Shown here in pieces: positions 27,594 through 35,800 of a stretch of DNA of 64,000 nucleotides. A model generated the notes under the pieces. It ran no database searches, was not told where the DNA came from, and saw nothing but the letters and a program-made list of their open reading frames with translations. The DNA is taken from the NCBI RefSeq assembly GCF_003932715.1, contig NZ_CP020700.1, positions 2,998,501-3,062,500 on the forward strand. The letters are read 5' to 3'. Each line of letters begins with the position of its first letter. Position 1 is the first letter of the stretch. This stretch comes from Streptomyces tsukubensis. GTDB lineage: Bacteria > Actinomycetota > Actinomycetes > Streptomycetales > Streptomycetaceae. Position numbers and translations under genes: made by a program.

Positions 27594-28409
27594 TCAGATG
27601 CCGGTCTTGGTGGTGATCCAGGATCGGTAGGCACCGGTGTTGGTGTAGACGGACGGGTACCTTCCGTTGCAGCTGCTCACACCCCAGCTCACCACGCCGA
27701 TCACCCGGCCGTTCCGGGCCAGCGGGCCGCCGCTGTCGCCCGAGCACGCCGACAGGCCGGCCTCCCTGTCGAAGGTGCAGAGGTGGTTCACCAGGCTCAG
27801 GTTCTGGCCGTACCAGCGCAGCCGGCATTCGCTCATGGCCAGGACGGTCACCGTGGCCTGCTGGAGCATGTTCGGTGATTCACCACTGCCATTGCGTCCC
27901 CAGCCGGTCAGCGTGGCACTGCTCCCGGCGGGAACCTCCGGCGAGTCCGGGAGCGCGATCGGCTGGACCAGCGAGGTGAAGGCAATCGGCGTGCTCACCT
28001 TCAGGAGCCCGATGTCGTTCGGCGTGCCTGCGGCATTGCCGTTGTAATCCTCGTGGCGGATGGTTTCCTGCACGGGATATGCGGTGCCCAACGGGGCCAG
28101 GGTGTTCGACCCCACCACGATGCGCATTCTGCTGGCGGGTGAATCCAGACAGTGGGCCGCGGTCAGCACCCACTGGGGTCCGATGATCGACCCGCCGCAG
28201 CTGTGGTACCACTGGCCGCCGCTGAGGCGCTGCAAGGAGACCTGGTACGGGTACGCCCCCGCCGGGGCATCCGTCCCGCCGACCACCTGGACAACCGGCG
28301 GCTCCGGTTCCGCCGACGCCGTACCCGCTCCTCCCAGCAGACCGGAGGCCAGCAAAACGCCCACCAGAGCCGAAGCTATCCGTCCGAACCAGCCGCCCGT
28401 TCGTGCCAT
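27594..28409 (-). CDS. Secreted chymotrypsin-like serine protease (S1)
   Basis: A 271-residue preproenzyme. The signal peptide ends near GTASA-EPEP. A short propeptide leads to the activation site VQ-VVGGTDAPAGAYPYQVSL. The catalytic triad is His in TAAHC, Asp in NDIGLL and Ser in GDSGGP. The residue six before the Ser (position 189, chymotrypsin numbering) is Ser, not Asp, which predicts chymotrypsin-like rather than tryptic specificity. The cysteine pairs fit S1 disulfides. ATG at 28409 has AAGGGGAG at 5-6 nt; a GTG two codons upstream is less likely. It acts outside the cell. Confidence 0.93.
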   Translation of the reverse strand: MARTGGWFGRIASALVGVLLASGLLGGAGTASAEPEPPVVQVVGGTDAPAGAYPYQVSLQRLSGGQWYHSCGGSIIGPQWVLTAAHCLDSPASRMRIVVGSNTLAPLGTAYPVQETIRHEDYNGNAAGTPNDIGLLKVSTPIAFTSLVQPIALPDSPEVPAGSSATLTGWGRNGSGESPNMLQQATVTVLAMSECRLRWYGQNLSLVNHLCTFDREAGLSACSGDSGGPLARNGRVIGVVSWGVSSCNGRYPSVYTNTGAYRSWITTKTGI

Positions 28410-28517
28410 GCGCACTCCCCTTCCCGCCGCGTCTCAGCCCGGGCCGTACCCCCACCAGCACACGAACAGACCGTTCCAGCGGCGAAACCACACAACAGAG
28501 GTACGACAGGTGACCGA

Positions 28518-28718
28518 TTACGGGTCGAGCTCCTCGTCCGGAGTGGGCCCGGCTCCGTGCTTCAGCGCGCACGGCGGGCAGGCGTAGTACACGACCGGGG
28601 GCCCACTGGCCCGCTCGACTGAGCCGACGGCGACGGGTATGCACGTCTCGTTCCCGCAGTGGACGCACCGGGCACCGAAGGGCTCCGGCGCCTGAGACAG
28701 GAGCGCGTCACGTGTCAT
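28518..28718 (-). CDS. Small Cys-rich protein, probable zinc ribbon
   Basis: A 66-residue protein with two CxxC pairs, CVHCGNETC and YYACPPCALKHG, separated by ~30 residues, so it likely binds zinc. It resembles small DUF7848-like streptomycete proteins found near Scr1/DUF397 loci, but the family call is weak. ATG at 28718 with GAGAGG upstream is preferred over an ATG 11 codons earlier. It is the last of three small leftward genes. Confidence 0.6.
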   Translation of the reverse strand: MTRDALLSQAPEPFGARCVHCGNETCIPVAVGSVERASGPPVVYYACPPCALKHGAGPTPDEELDP

Positions 28719-28747
28719 CCGTACACCTCTCTCCGTCCCTGCCGCCG

Positions 28748-28912
28748 TCACAGCGAGGGCTGCGATTCGGGCCGGTGGCCGAACTCCTCATGTCGGCGGC
28801 GGAGAACACGGCAGTCGGCGGCACGGGAGTGGTCACCCGCGCGTTCCGCCCGCTCCTCCTCGTCCGCCAGCTCGCGGCAGGTCTCGCACGCTGTGGTTTC
28901 GGAGTCCGTCAT
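28748..28912 (-). CDS. Small acidic/basic helical protein
   Basis: A 54-residue protein (MTDSETTACETCRELADEEERAERAGDH...). An N-terminal CETC motif leads into a charged helix. No family is recognised. ATG at 28912 overlaps the stop codon of the preceding gene by 4 bp and has AAGGAG upstream, which supports real translation as part of a three-gene operon. Confidence 0.6.
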   Translation of the reverse strand: MTDSETTACETCRELADEEERAERAGDHSRAADCRVLRRRHEEFGHRPESQPSL

Positions 28913-29175
28913 GCGGGCTCTCCTTTGCTGCTGCGCTGGTTGGCCTCGGCCACGGCCGGGGCGAGGACATCGGAGGCGGTCGCCGGCCGCAGGTCGTCGG
29001 GGTGCGCGTCCCATTCGCATCCACCGTTCAGCGGGCGCAAGTAGTAGCGGGACCCGAACCGGTCCATCACCCGGCCGATCCGCTTCAGGGCCGTATCCCT
29101 CACGGTGTCTCCGATCCGCGGCTTCCAGGGGGCGGTGGATTCTTCGGTGCGCGCAAGGTCATGGGCAGCGGGCAT
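28909..29175 (-). CDS. Small hypothetical protein of the Scr1-linked operon
   Basis: An 88-residue protein. The core WKPRIGDTVRDTALKRIGRVMDRFGSRYYLRPLNGGCEWD looks like a small beta-barrel, as seen in many streptomycete accessory proteins encoded beside Scr1/DUF397 regulators. Function is unknown. ATG at 29175 has AAGGAG 5 nt upstream. It is first of three leftward genes and is divergent from the Scr1 regulator, with about 105 bp of shared promoter region. Confidence 0.65.
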   Translation of the reverse strand: MPAAHDLARTEESTAPWKPRIGDTVRDTALKRIGRVMDRFGSRYYLRPLNGGCEWDAHPDDLRPATASDVLAPAVAEANQRSSKGEPA

Positions 29176-29281
29176 GACCGCTCCTTTCCGTAGCGTTTCC
29201 ACTACACGGAGCTTCAGAGTTGCCTAGAGTGAAAACTCCTTCAACTTGCGCCAAGCGAAGGAAGGGACGGTTTGTTGCGCC

Positions 29282-30118
29282 ATGAATCTCAAGGAACTGA
29301 ACCCCGAGAGCAGCCCGCAAGCGGCATTCGGCGCCCGATTGCGCAGCGCGCGAGAAGCACGCGGCTGGACGCAGGAGGAGCTTGCCGAGCGGACCGACTA
29401 CTCCAGTCAGCATGTCTCCGCGGCCGAAACCGGCCGCAAACCGCCGACTCTGCGGTTTTCGAGAGGTCTTGATGTCGCCTTCGGATTCGAAGGGACAACC
29501 GAATCATTCGAACGCGCTTGGGGCGAACTCCGGAACGGTGTGCTTCTGGAGGGGTTTCCGGAGTTCGTCGGCTACGAGTCGCGTGCCGTGGAAATCCGGC
29601 TCTACGAGATCGGGATCGTCCCGGGTCTGCTGCAGACGCCGGAGTACGCCCGCGTACTGGTCGACGCCGCTGTGCAGCGGGGCAGCATCACGCCGGAGTT
29701 GGCCGAGGAACGGATCTCGTTCCTCACGGAACGGCAGACGGCACTGATCCGCCCCCGGCCACCGATGGTGATCGTGGTGATGGACGAGAGCTGCATCCAT
29801 CGGCAAGTGGGCGGCCCTGCGATCATGGGCGCACAGCTGGACCGGCTGGTCCAGTTCGCCGAGGCCCCGAACAGCATGGTCCAGATCGCGCCCTACGCCA
29901 TCGGGGAGCGCCGCCCGTTCAACTATCCGCTGACCGTGCTCACGCTGCAGGACCGGTCCGTGGTCGCCTATGCGGAGTCCCAGACTCAGGGCCACTTCGA
30001 CCGCCATGCGCCTTCCGTACTGCCGCAGTTGACGGCCTACCATCAACTACAGGCCGTCTCAGCCTCACAGGCGGAATCCGTGGCCATGATCAACGAGGTA
30101 CGAAAGGGCATCCCGTGA
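29282..30118 (+). CDS. Scr1-family helix-turn-helix regulator
   Basis: A 278-residue protein. The N-terminal Xre-type HTH (~17-72: FGARLRSAREARGWTQEELAE, then SSQHVSAAETGRKPP) is followed by a DUF5753 (Scr1) ligand/partner domain with the diagnostic YEIGIVPGLLQTPEYAR, RPRPPMVIVVMDESCIHRQVG and SMVQIAPYAIGERRPF. Family members such as WhiJ act with small DUF397 proteins in developmental or antibiotic control. ATG at 29282 is chosen; its ribosome-binding site is weak. The gene overlaps the first DUF397 gene by 4 bp (GTGA). Confidence 0.93.
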   Translation: MNLKELNPESSPQAAFGARLRSAREARGWTQEELAERTDYSSQHVSAAETGRKPPTLRFSRGLDVAFGFEGTTESFERAWGELRNGVLLEGFPEFVGYESRAVEIRLYEIGIVPGLLQTPEYARVLVDAAVQRGSITPELAEERISFLTERQTALIRPRPPMVIVVMDESCIHRQVGGPAIMGAQLDRLVQFAEAPNSMVQIAPYAIGERRPFNYPLTVLTLQDRSVVAYAESQTQGHFDRHAPSVLPQLTAYHQLQAVSASQAESVAMINEVRKGIP

Positions 30119-30330
30119 CGTCCACGACCGAATCCCCCCGCTGGTTCACGTCCTCCTACAGCGACAACGGAGGCCAGTGCGTCGAGGTGGCCGCCAACCT
30201 CGCCATAACCGACGGCATCGTCCCCGTCCGCGACTCCAAAAACCCCACCGGCCCCGCGCTCGCGCTCCCGACAAGTGCCTTCGCCACCTTCGTGGAGGGC
30301 ATCAAGAGCGGGGACCTGGACACCGTCTGA
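30115..30330 (+). CDS. DUF397 protein, first copy
   Basis: A 71-residue DUF397 protein. Its pattern WFTSSYSDNGGQCVEVAANL, then VPVRDSKNPTGPAL and a C-terminal FVEGIKSGDLD, is canonical. DUF397 proteins are small partners of Scr1/WhiJ-type regulators, probably relieving or modulating DNA binding. GTG at 30115 overlaps the regulator stop codon, so the two are made together. It is nearly identical in its core to the next gene. Confidence 0.92.
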   Translation: MTSTTESPRWFTSSYSDNGGQCVEVAANLAITDGIVPVRDSKNPTGPALALPTSAFATFVEGIKSGDLDTV

Positions 30331-30344
30331 GGAAGGGGCTCGCC

Positions 30345-30548
30345 ATGACCGAACCGCAGTTCTTCACGTCCTCGTACAGCGACAACGGCGGCAACTGCGT
30401 CGAGGTCGCCGCCAACCTCGCCATAACCGACGGCATCATCCCCGTCCGCGACTCCAAAAACCCCACCGGCCCCGCCCTCGCCCTCCCCGCGAGCGCCTTC
30501 GCCGCCTTCGTCGCGGGTGTCAAGCGCGGGGAGTTCCGGGTCGGCTGA
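30345..30548 (+). CDS. DUF397 protein, second copy
   Basis: A 67-residue DUF397 protein (FFTSSYSDNGGNCVEVAANL, IIPVRDSKNPTGPALALP, AFVAGVKRGEF) 14 nt after the first copy, with GGAAGGGG as ribosome-binding site. DNA and protein cores are almost the same as the first copy, showing a recent tandem duplication. The tails differ (KRGEFRVG against KSGDLDTV), which may reflect partner specificity. Confidence 0.92.
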   Translation: MTEPQFFTSSYSDNGGNCVEVAANLAITDGIIPVRDSKNPTGPALALPASAFAAFVAGVKRGEFRVG

Positions 30549-30574
30549 CCCCGTACGCGTACCGCAGTGACACG

Positions 30575-30607
30575 GCCCCGCCGCCCCGGATCCCGGGGCG
30601 GCGGGGC
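30575..30607. terminator. Bidirectional terminator
   Basis: A perfect 15-bp GC-only stem with a 3-nt loop lies between the DUF397 genes (+) and the secreted-protein operon (-). Confidence 0.85.
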
Positions 30608-30616
30608 TTCACCGTG

Positions 30617-31060
30617 TCAGTCCACGATGATCTCGAAGGACACCCGGGCCTCCTGGTCCTCGGTGGCGGCAGTCACCAGGAACGCGCCCTGGACGCTGCC
30701 CGCCGTGAGGGCGGGGGCGGTGGCCCGGCCGTCGGCGTCGGTGACCACGGTGGCCGTGGTCGCGCCGCCGGGGAAGGTGAGCTTGTCACCGGGGGTGGTG
30801 AAGGTGATCGTCGCCCCCTCCACCGGACGGAAGTCCGAGTCGAGCGCCCGGGCCGTCAGGGCCTGGGCAACCGGCTGGCCGGGGGCGACGTGCTGGCTGT
30901 CGCCCGCGACGGCCCGGAGGTAGTTGACGGGTACGGCGGCCGGGGCCGCCATGGAGGCTGCGGCCGGGGTGGCCGTCGACGGAGCGGCCGCCGCGCCGAG
31001 GAGCAGGGCGCACGCGGTGGCTGCCACAACGGCCGTGAGGCGGGCCGGTGGTCTGTACAT
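30617..31060 (-). CDS. Secreted Ig-like (Big-1 type) single-domain protein
   Basis: A 147-residue exported protein. The signal peptide (MYRPPARLTAVVAATACALL, cleavage near ~35) is followed by one immunoglobulin-like domain with the bacterial Ig motifs QALTARALDSDFRPVEGATI, TFTTPG, VTDADGRATAPALTAG and VTAATEDQEARVSFEIIV. Such domains mediate adhesion or act as modules; here it stands alone. ATG at 31060 begins the signal peptide. It is the last gene of a four-gene operon, 28 nt after the preceding stop codon. Confidence 0.75.
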   Translation of the reverse strand: MYRPPARLTAVVAATACALLLGAAAAPSTATPAAASMAAPAAVPVNYLRAVAGDSQHVAPGQPVAQALTARALDSDFRPVEGATITFTTPGDKLTFPGGATTATVVTDADGRATAPALTAGSVQGAFLVTAATEDQEARVSFEIIVD

Positions 31061-31088
31061 CTGGGTGGGCCTTTCGGTGGAGTGGGGG

Positions 31089-31502
31089 TCAGCAGACCCG
31101 GAACGACTTGAGCCCGTGCCAGGTCCCACCGCCGAAGGGGGCGATCGGAACCTCGGCTCCGCCGTAGTTGGGCTGGGGGTATCCGCAGTAGCGCAGCAGC
31201 GTGTTGTTGGTGTTCGAGTCCGCGCTGGCGATGCTTCCTCCGCCGCTGAACTTCAGCGCGCCGACGTCGGGGACGTCGGTACCGGGCAGCACGGCGAAGG
31301 AGAACCACTTGTGCTGTGCGGCGTGGTAGAAGCAGAACCAGCCGACCGGGCAGGACGGGCCGTTCTCACCCTGCTCGTTGAGGATGTAGACACCCGGCGG
31401 GTTGGTGGCCGCGGCCGCCGCGTCGGCGGTCGGCAGGGCGATGAGCGCGAGGGTCCCGAGGGTGACCCCGGCGCGCCGGACGAGAGTGGCGACAGGGGTC
31501 AC
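31089..31502 (-). CDS. Secreted I36-type inhibitor-like protein
   Basis: A 137-residue exported protein. After a signal peptide (VTLGTLALIALPTADAAAAA) the mature part has CPVGWFCFYHAAQHKWFSFA, the Cys/Phe/Tyr pattern of peptidase inhibitor family I36 (beta/gamma-crystallin-like), and ends SNTNNTLLRYCGYPQPNY with further cysteines. I36 proteins inhibit metalloproteases, but many crystallin-like members have other roles. GTG at 31502 overlaps the previous stop codon by 4 bp. Confidence 0.7.
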   Translation of the reverse strand: MTPVATLVRRAGVTLGTLALIALPTADAAAAATNPPGVYILNEQGENGPSCPVGWFCFYHAAQHKWFSFAVLPGTDVPDVGALKFSGGGSIASADSNTNNTLLRYCGYPQPNYGGAEVPIAPFGGGTWHGLKSFRVC

Positions 31503-32098
31503 TTCTTGGCCTCCAGGGGCGGGAGCGCTACGGCCCAGTCGGCCTTGCCGACACCGGGCACCTCGACGGTTACCGGGCCCACGCGCTGGTACCGCTGGGC
31601 GGGGGTGTCGCAGCCGAGGATGCGCTCGTAGTAGCCGGTGACCTTGACGATGTCCAGGCCCACGTAATAGGTGAAGCCCTTGCCGGGATCGACCTTGTAG
31701 TGGACCTGCGTCTCCTTTTCGATGGAGTTCGTCTGGGTCATGTTGAAGCTGTACCGGGTGGTCAGCGTGGTGTTCATCTCGGCGAAGAACGCCTTGAAGC
31801 CGGCGGTCACCTCCAGGCCGATCTCCATCGAGTGGCTGAAGGTCCGGGTGAGGGACTCCTTCACCGTCTCGGTCCGTTCGAGGTCGACGTTGCCCGCACG
31901 GTTGTCGTAGACGAACTTGTCCGCGACTACCCGCTCGTGGATGGGCTCACCCACCTGGTCGAAGTGCCACTGGTCGTCGCACTCCACGTCCCACGGCTCG
32001 GCGGCGGCAGGCGCGGCGGGCGTCAGCAGGGCTGCCGCCAGGGCGCAGATGCCCAGCGCGGTACGGGAGCGGCGGAAGCCCGCGCGGGGACGGTTCAC
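31499..32098 (-). CDS. Secreted aerolysin/ETX-MTX2-like beta-pore-forming protein candidate
   Basis: A 199-residue exported protein (signal peptide to ~35, PAAPAAAEPW). The body is dominated by long Ser/Thr-rich alternating strands: ETVKESLTRTFSHSMEIGLE, VTAGFKAFFAEMNTTLTTRY, SFNMTQTNSIEKETQVHYKV, followed by KGFTYYVGLDIVKVTGYYER. This strand pattern, with an amphipathic insertion loop, is typical of the ETX/MTX2 (aerolysin-fold) pore-forming region. A separate receptor-binding head is lacking, so another protein may provide targeting. GTG at 32098 overlaps the upstream stop codon. The fold assignment is by pattern only. Confidence 0.6.
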   Translation of the reverse strand: MNRPRAGFRRSRTALGICALAAALLTPAAPAAAEPWDVECDDQWHFDQVGEPIHERVVADKFVYDNRAGNVDLERTETVKESLTRTFSHSMEIGLEVTAGFKAFFAEMNTTLTTRYSFNMTQTNSIEKETQVHYKVDPGKGFTYYVGLDIVKVTGYYERILGCDTPAQRYQRVGPVTVEVPGVGKADWAVALPPLEAKK

Positions 32099-32601
32099 GA
32101 GTTCCACGGCGACCCCAGCAGTGACATCGAGGCGGCCTTGTCGGCCGGATCGGTGGTCCAGAAGACCAGGGAGTTGGCGTTGGCGAGCTGGAGGTCGGCG
32201 GAAACGGTCTGCTTGGATTTGATCTGCCGCCAGACCAGGTTGTACGTGGCCTTCATGCCTGCGACACAGGCGTTCCAGTCGTCCGCGGTTCCGCTGTCGC
32301 AGTCGTAGATCACCACGGAGATGTCCCGCTGCGCGCGATTCGTGTTGGTGAAGGTCAGGCGCTGGAACTCCTCGCCGTCCCGCGTCACTCGGCAGGTGCC
32401 GATGGTGCCGCCGGTCACGGCGAAGGTCGTGGGGGTGGTGCACGTCGGCTCCGCGACCACCGCTGCCCGGCCCCCGCCCGGAGACCCCGAGGCGGAGGCG
32501 GGCGCGGCACTGATCAGAGTGGTGACGCACAGCGGTACGGCCAGGAGCGCGGCCGTACGGCCGCCACGTTTTGTCCGCGCAGCGGACAGCAATCTGGACA
32601 T
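32095..32601 (-). CDS. Secreted protein of unknown function, first gene of operon
   Basis: A 168-residue exported protein with signal peptide (LLAVPLCVTTLISAAPASAS). The mature protein has four cysteines (CTTP, GTCRV, YDCDS, NACVAG), presumably two disulfides, and a beta-rich body ending in a WNS C-terminus. I do not recognise the family. ATG at 32601 has GGAGG at ideal spacing, in contrast to the coupled genes after it, so it sets expression of the operon. Three of the four operon junctions are tight, and all four products are exported, suggesting a common extracellular job. Confidence 0.7.
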   Translation of the reverse strand: MSRLLSAARTKRGGRTAALLAVPLCVTTLISAAPASASGSPGGGRAAVVAEPTCTTPTTFAVTGGTIGTCRVTRDGEEFQRLTFTNTNRAQRDISVVIYDCDSGTADDWNACVAGMKATYNLVWRQIKSKQTVSADLQLANANSLVFWTTDPADKAASMSLLGSPWNS

Positions 32602-32790
32602 GATCCTCCCAAGGGGAAGCGGGGTGGGCGATGGGCTCCGCGCGACAACGGCCGGTGCAAAAGGCATCCCGGCCGTCCGGTCGTCGCGGACGCCGATCAG
32701 AAGAACTCACCACCGATCACAAATGATCATGACGCGGCCGTGCGAACACCCGGATGGCCCGCACCTGTTCCCCGGGCGGCTCCATACGAA

Positions 32791-32830
32791 GGGGCCCGTA
32801 CGGCCGCCCGGAAGCGGTCGTACGGGCCCC
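32791..32830 (-). terminator. Terminator of mfd
   Basis: A 16-bp stem with one internal mismatch (32791-32806 with 32815-32830) lies 13 nt past the mfd stop codon. Confidence 0.8.
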
Positions 32831-32842
32831 GGAAAAACCCTT

Positions 32843-35800
32843 CTAGCTGCCCAGAATCGTGGTCAGGAATTCACCCGTCCACGCCAGCAGCTCCCTTCCC
32901 ACCACCGGCTTTCCGCCGATCTTGCCGGTCGTCGGGCGCGGGACCAGGATCTGGTTCATGGCCGGCTTCACCACCGTCCGCGGATAGAGCCGCATCAGGC
33001 GCAGCTCCTGCGATTCCCGCAGTTCCACCGGGGCGAAGCGGATGTTGTTGCCCTGGAGGACGATCTCGCCCACGCCGCAGGCGCGGGCCAGCATCCGCAG
33101 ACCGGCGACGAGGAGGAGGTTCTCCACCGGCTCGGGCAGCTTGCCGTAGCGGTCGGTCAGCTCCTCCCGTACCGCCTTGACGTCCTCCTCCGAATTGGCC
33201 GCGGCGATCGACCGGTAGGCCTGGAGACGGAGGCGCTCGCCAGGGGCATAGTCATGCGGAACATGCGCGTCGACCGGGAGTTCGATCTTGACCTCCAGCG
33301 GGGGCTCCTCCTCCGCGCCGCCCTCCAGGGACGCCCGGTAGTCGGCGACCGCCTCGCCCACCATCCGTACGTACAGATCGAAACCGACGCCCGCGATATG
33401 GCCGGACTGCTCGCCGCCGAGGAGATTGCCCGCGCCGCGGATCTCCAGGTCCTTCATCGCCACGTACATGCCCGCGCCCATCTCGGTGTGCTGGGCGATG
33501 GTGGCGAGGCGTTCGTGGGCGGTCTCGGTGAGCGGCTTCTCCGGCGGGTAGAGGAAGTACGCGTACCCCCGCTCCCGGCCCCGGCCCACCCGGCCGCGCA
33601 ACTGGTGCAGCTGCGACAGTCCGAAGTTGTCGCCGCGCTCCACGATCAGGGTGTTGGCGTTGGAGATGTCGATACCGGACTCGACGATCGTCGTCGACAC
33701 CAGGACGTCGAACTTCTTCTCCCAGAAGTCGACGACGACCTGTTCGAGTACGTTCTCCGACATCTGGCCGTGGGCGGTGGCGATCCGCGCCTCCGGCACG
33801 ATCTCCCGCAGCCGGGCCGCCGCCCGGTCGATGGACTCGACCCGGTTGTGGATGTAGAAGACCTGGCCCTCGCGGAGGAGTTCGCGGCGGATCGCGGCGC
33901 CGATCTGCTTCTCCTCGTACGGGCCGACGAAGGTGAGGACGGGGTGCCGCTCCTCCGGCGGGGTGGTGATCGTCGACATCTCGCGGATGCCGGTGACGGC
34001 CATCTCCAGGGTCCGCGGGATCGGGGTCGCGGACATCGTCAGTACGTCGACGTTGGCGCGGAGCTTCTTCAGCTGCTCCTTGTGCTCGACGCCGAACCGC
34101 TGCTCCTCGTCGACGATGACCAGCCCGAGGTCCTTGAACTTGGTCTCGGACGAGAACAGCCGGTGGGTGCCGATGACGACGTCGACCATGCCGTCCCGCA
34201 GTCCCTCCAGGGTGGCCTTGGCCTCGGTGTCGGACTGGAAGCGGGACAGGGCGCGGACGTTCACCGGGAACTGCGAGTACCGCTCGGAGAAGGTGCCGAA
34301 ATGCTGCTGCACCAGCAGGGTCGTCGGGACGAGGACGGCGACCTGCTTGCCGTCCTGGACGGCCTTGAACGCGGCCCGTACCGCGATCTCCGTCTTGCCG
34401 TAGCCGACGTCGCCGCAGATCAGCCGGTCCATGGGGACCGACTTCTCCATGTCCTCCTTCACCTCGGCGATGGTGGACAGCTGGTCGGGGGTCTCCGCGT
34501 ACGGGAAGGCGTCCTCCAGCTCCCGCTGCCAGGGGGTGTCGGGGCCGAAGGTGTGGCCGGGGGCCGCCATCCGGGCCGAGTAGAGGCGGATCAGATCGGC
34601 GGCGATCTCCTTGACGGCCTTCTTCGCCCGCGCCTTGGTCTTGGTCCAGTCCGCGCCGCCGAGCCGGTGCAGGGTGGGGGCCTCGCCGCCGACGTACTTG
34701 GTGATCTGCTCCAGCTGGTCGGTGGGGATGTAGAGCCGGTCGCCGGGCTGGCCGCGCTTGGCGGGGGCGTACTCGACGACGAGGTACTCGCGGGTCGCGC
34801 CCTGGACGGTCCGCTGCACCATCTCGATGTAGCGGCCCACGCCGTGCTGCTCGTGGACGATGTAGTCGCCGGTCTCCAGGGTCAGCGGGTCGATCGTCTT
34901 GCGGCGGCGGGTCGGCATCCGCCGGCCGTCCTTGCCCGCGGCCTTCTGGCCGGTGAGATCGGTCTCGGTGAGGACGGCGAGGCGGAGCCCGGGGTCGATG
35001 AAGCCGTAGTCGATGGAGCCGGTCGCCACCTGGACGACTCCGGGGGCGATCTCGGTGAGGTCGGTGTCGAGCCGGGCCGGGACGCCCTCGCCGCCGAGGA
35101 CCTCGACGGTGCGCGCGGCCGGGCCGTGGGCCTCGGTGACGAAGACCGTACGCCAGTTGTCCGCCAGCCAGCCCTTGGTGTCGGCAAGGGCGCGGGCGGT
35201 GTCGCCGCGGTACGAGTCCGGGGCGTGCATCCCGAGTTTGACGGTGTCCTCGGACAGCTCCTCGTCGGCGGCGAAGGGCGCCACCGTCCACCACATCATG
35301 TCCAGTTCACGGGCCCGGTCGCGGACGTCCGCGATGCTCCACAGCGACGCGGCGCCGACGTCGATGGGCGCCTCGCCGCCGCCCGCGGTCGCGGCCCAGG
35401 AGGCGTGGAGGAACTCCCGCGAGGTGGCGACCAGGTCGGCCGCCCGGGTCCGGACCCGCTCGGGGTCGCAGACCAGGGTCATCGCACCGTCCGGGAGGAC
35501 GTCGAGCAGCAGCTCCATATCGTCGACGAGGACCGGCGCAAGGGACTCCATGCCCTCGACCGCAATCCCCTCCGCGATCTTGCCGAGGAGTTCGCCCAGC
35601 TCGGGGTGGGCCTCGGCAAGCGCGGCGGCCCGCTCCCGGACCTGGGGGGTGAGCAGCAGCTCACGGCAGGGCGGCGCCCACAGACCGTGCTCGGCAACCT
35701 CCAGCGACCGCTGGTCAGCGATCTTGAAGTAGCGGATCTCCTCGATGTCGTCGCCCCAGAACTCCACCCGGAGGGGGTGCTCCTCGGTGGGCGGGAAGAC

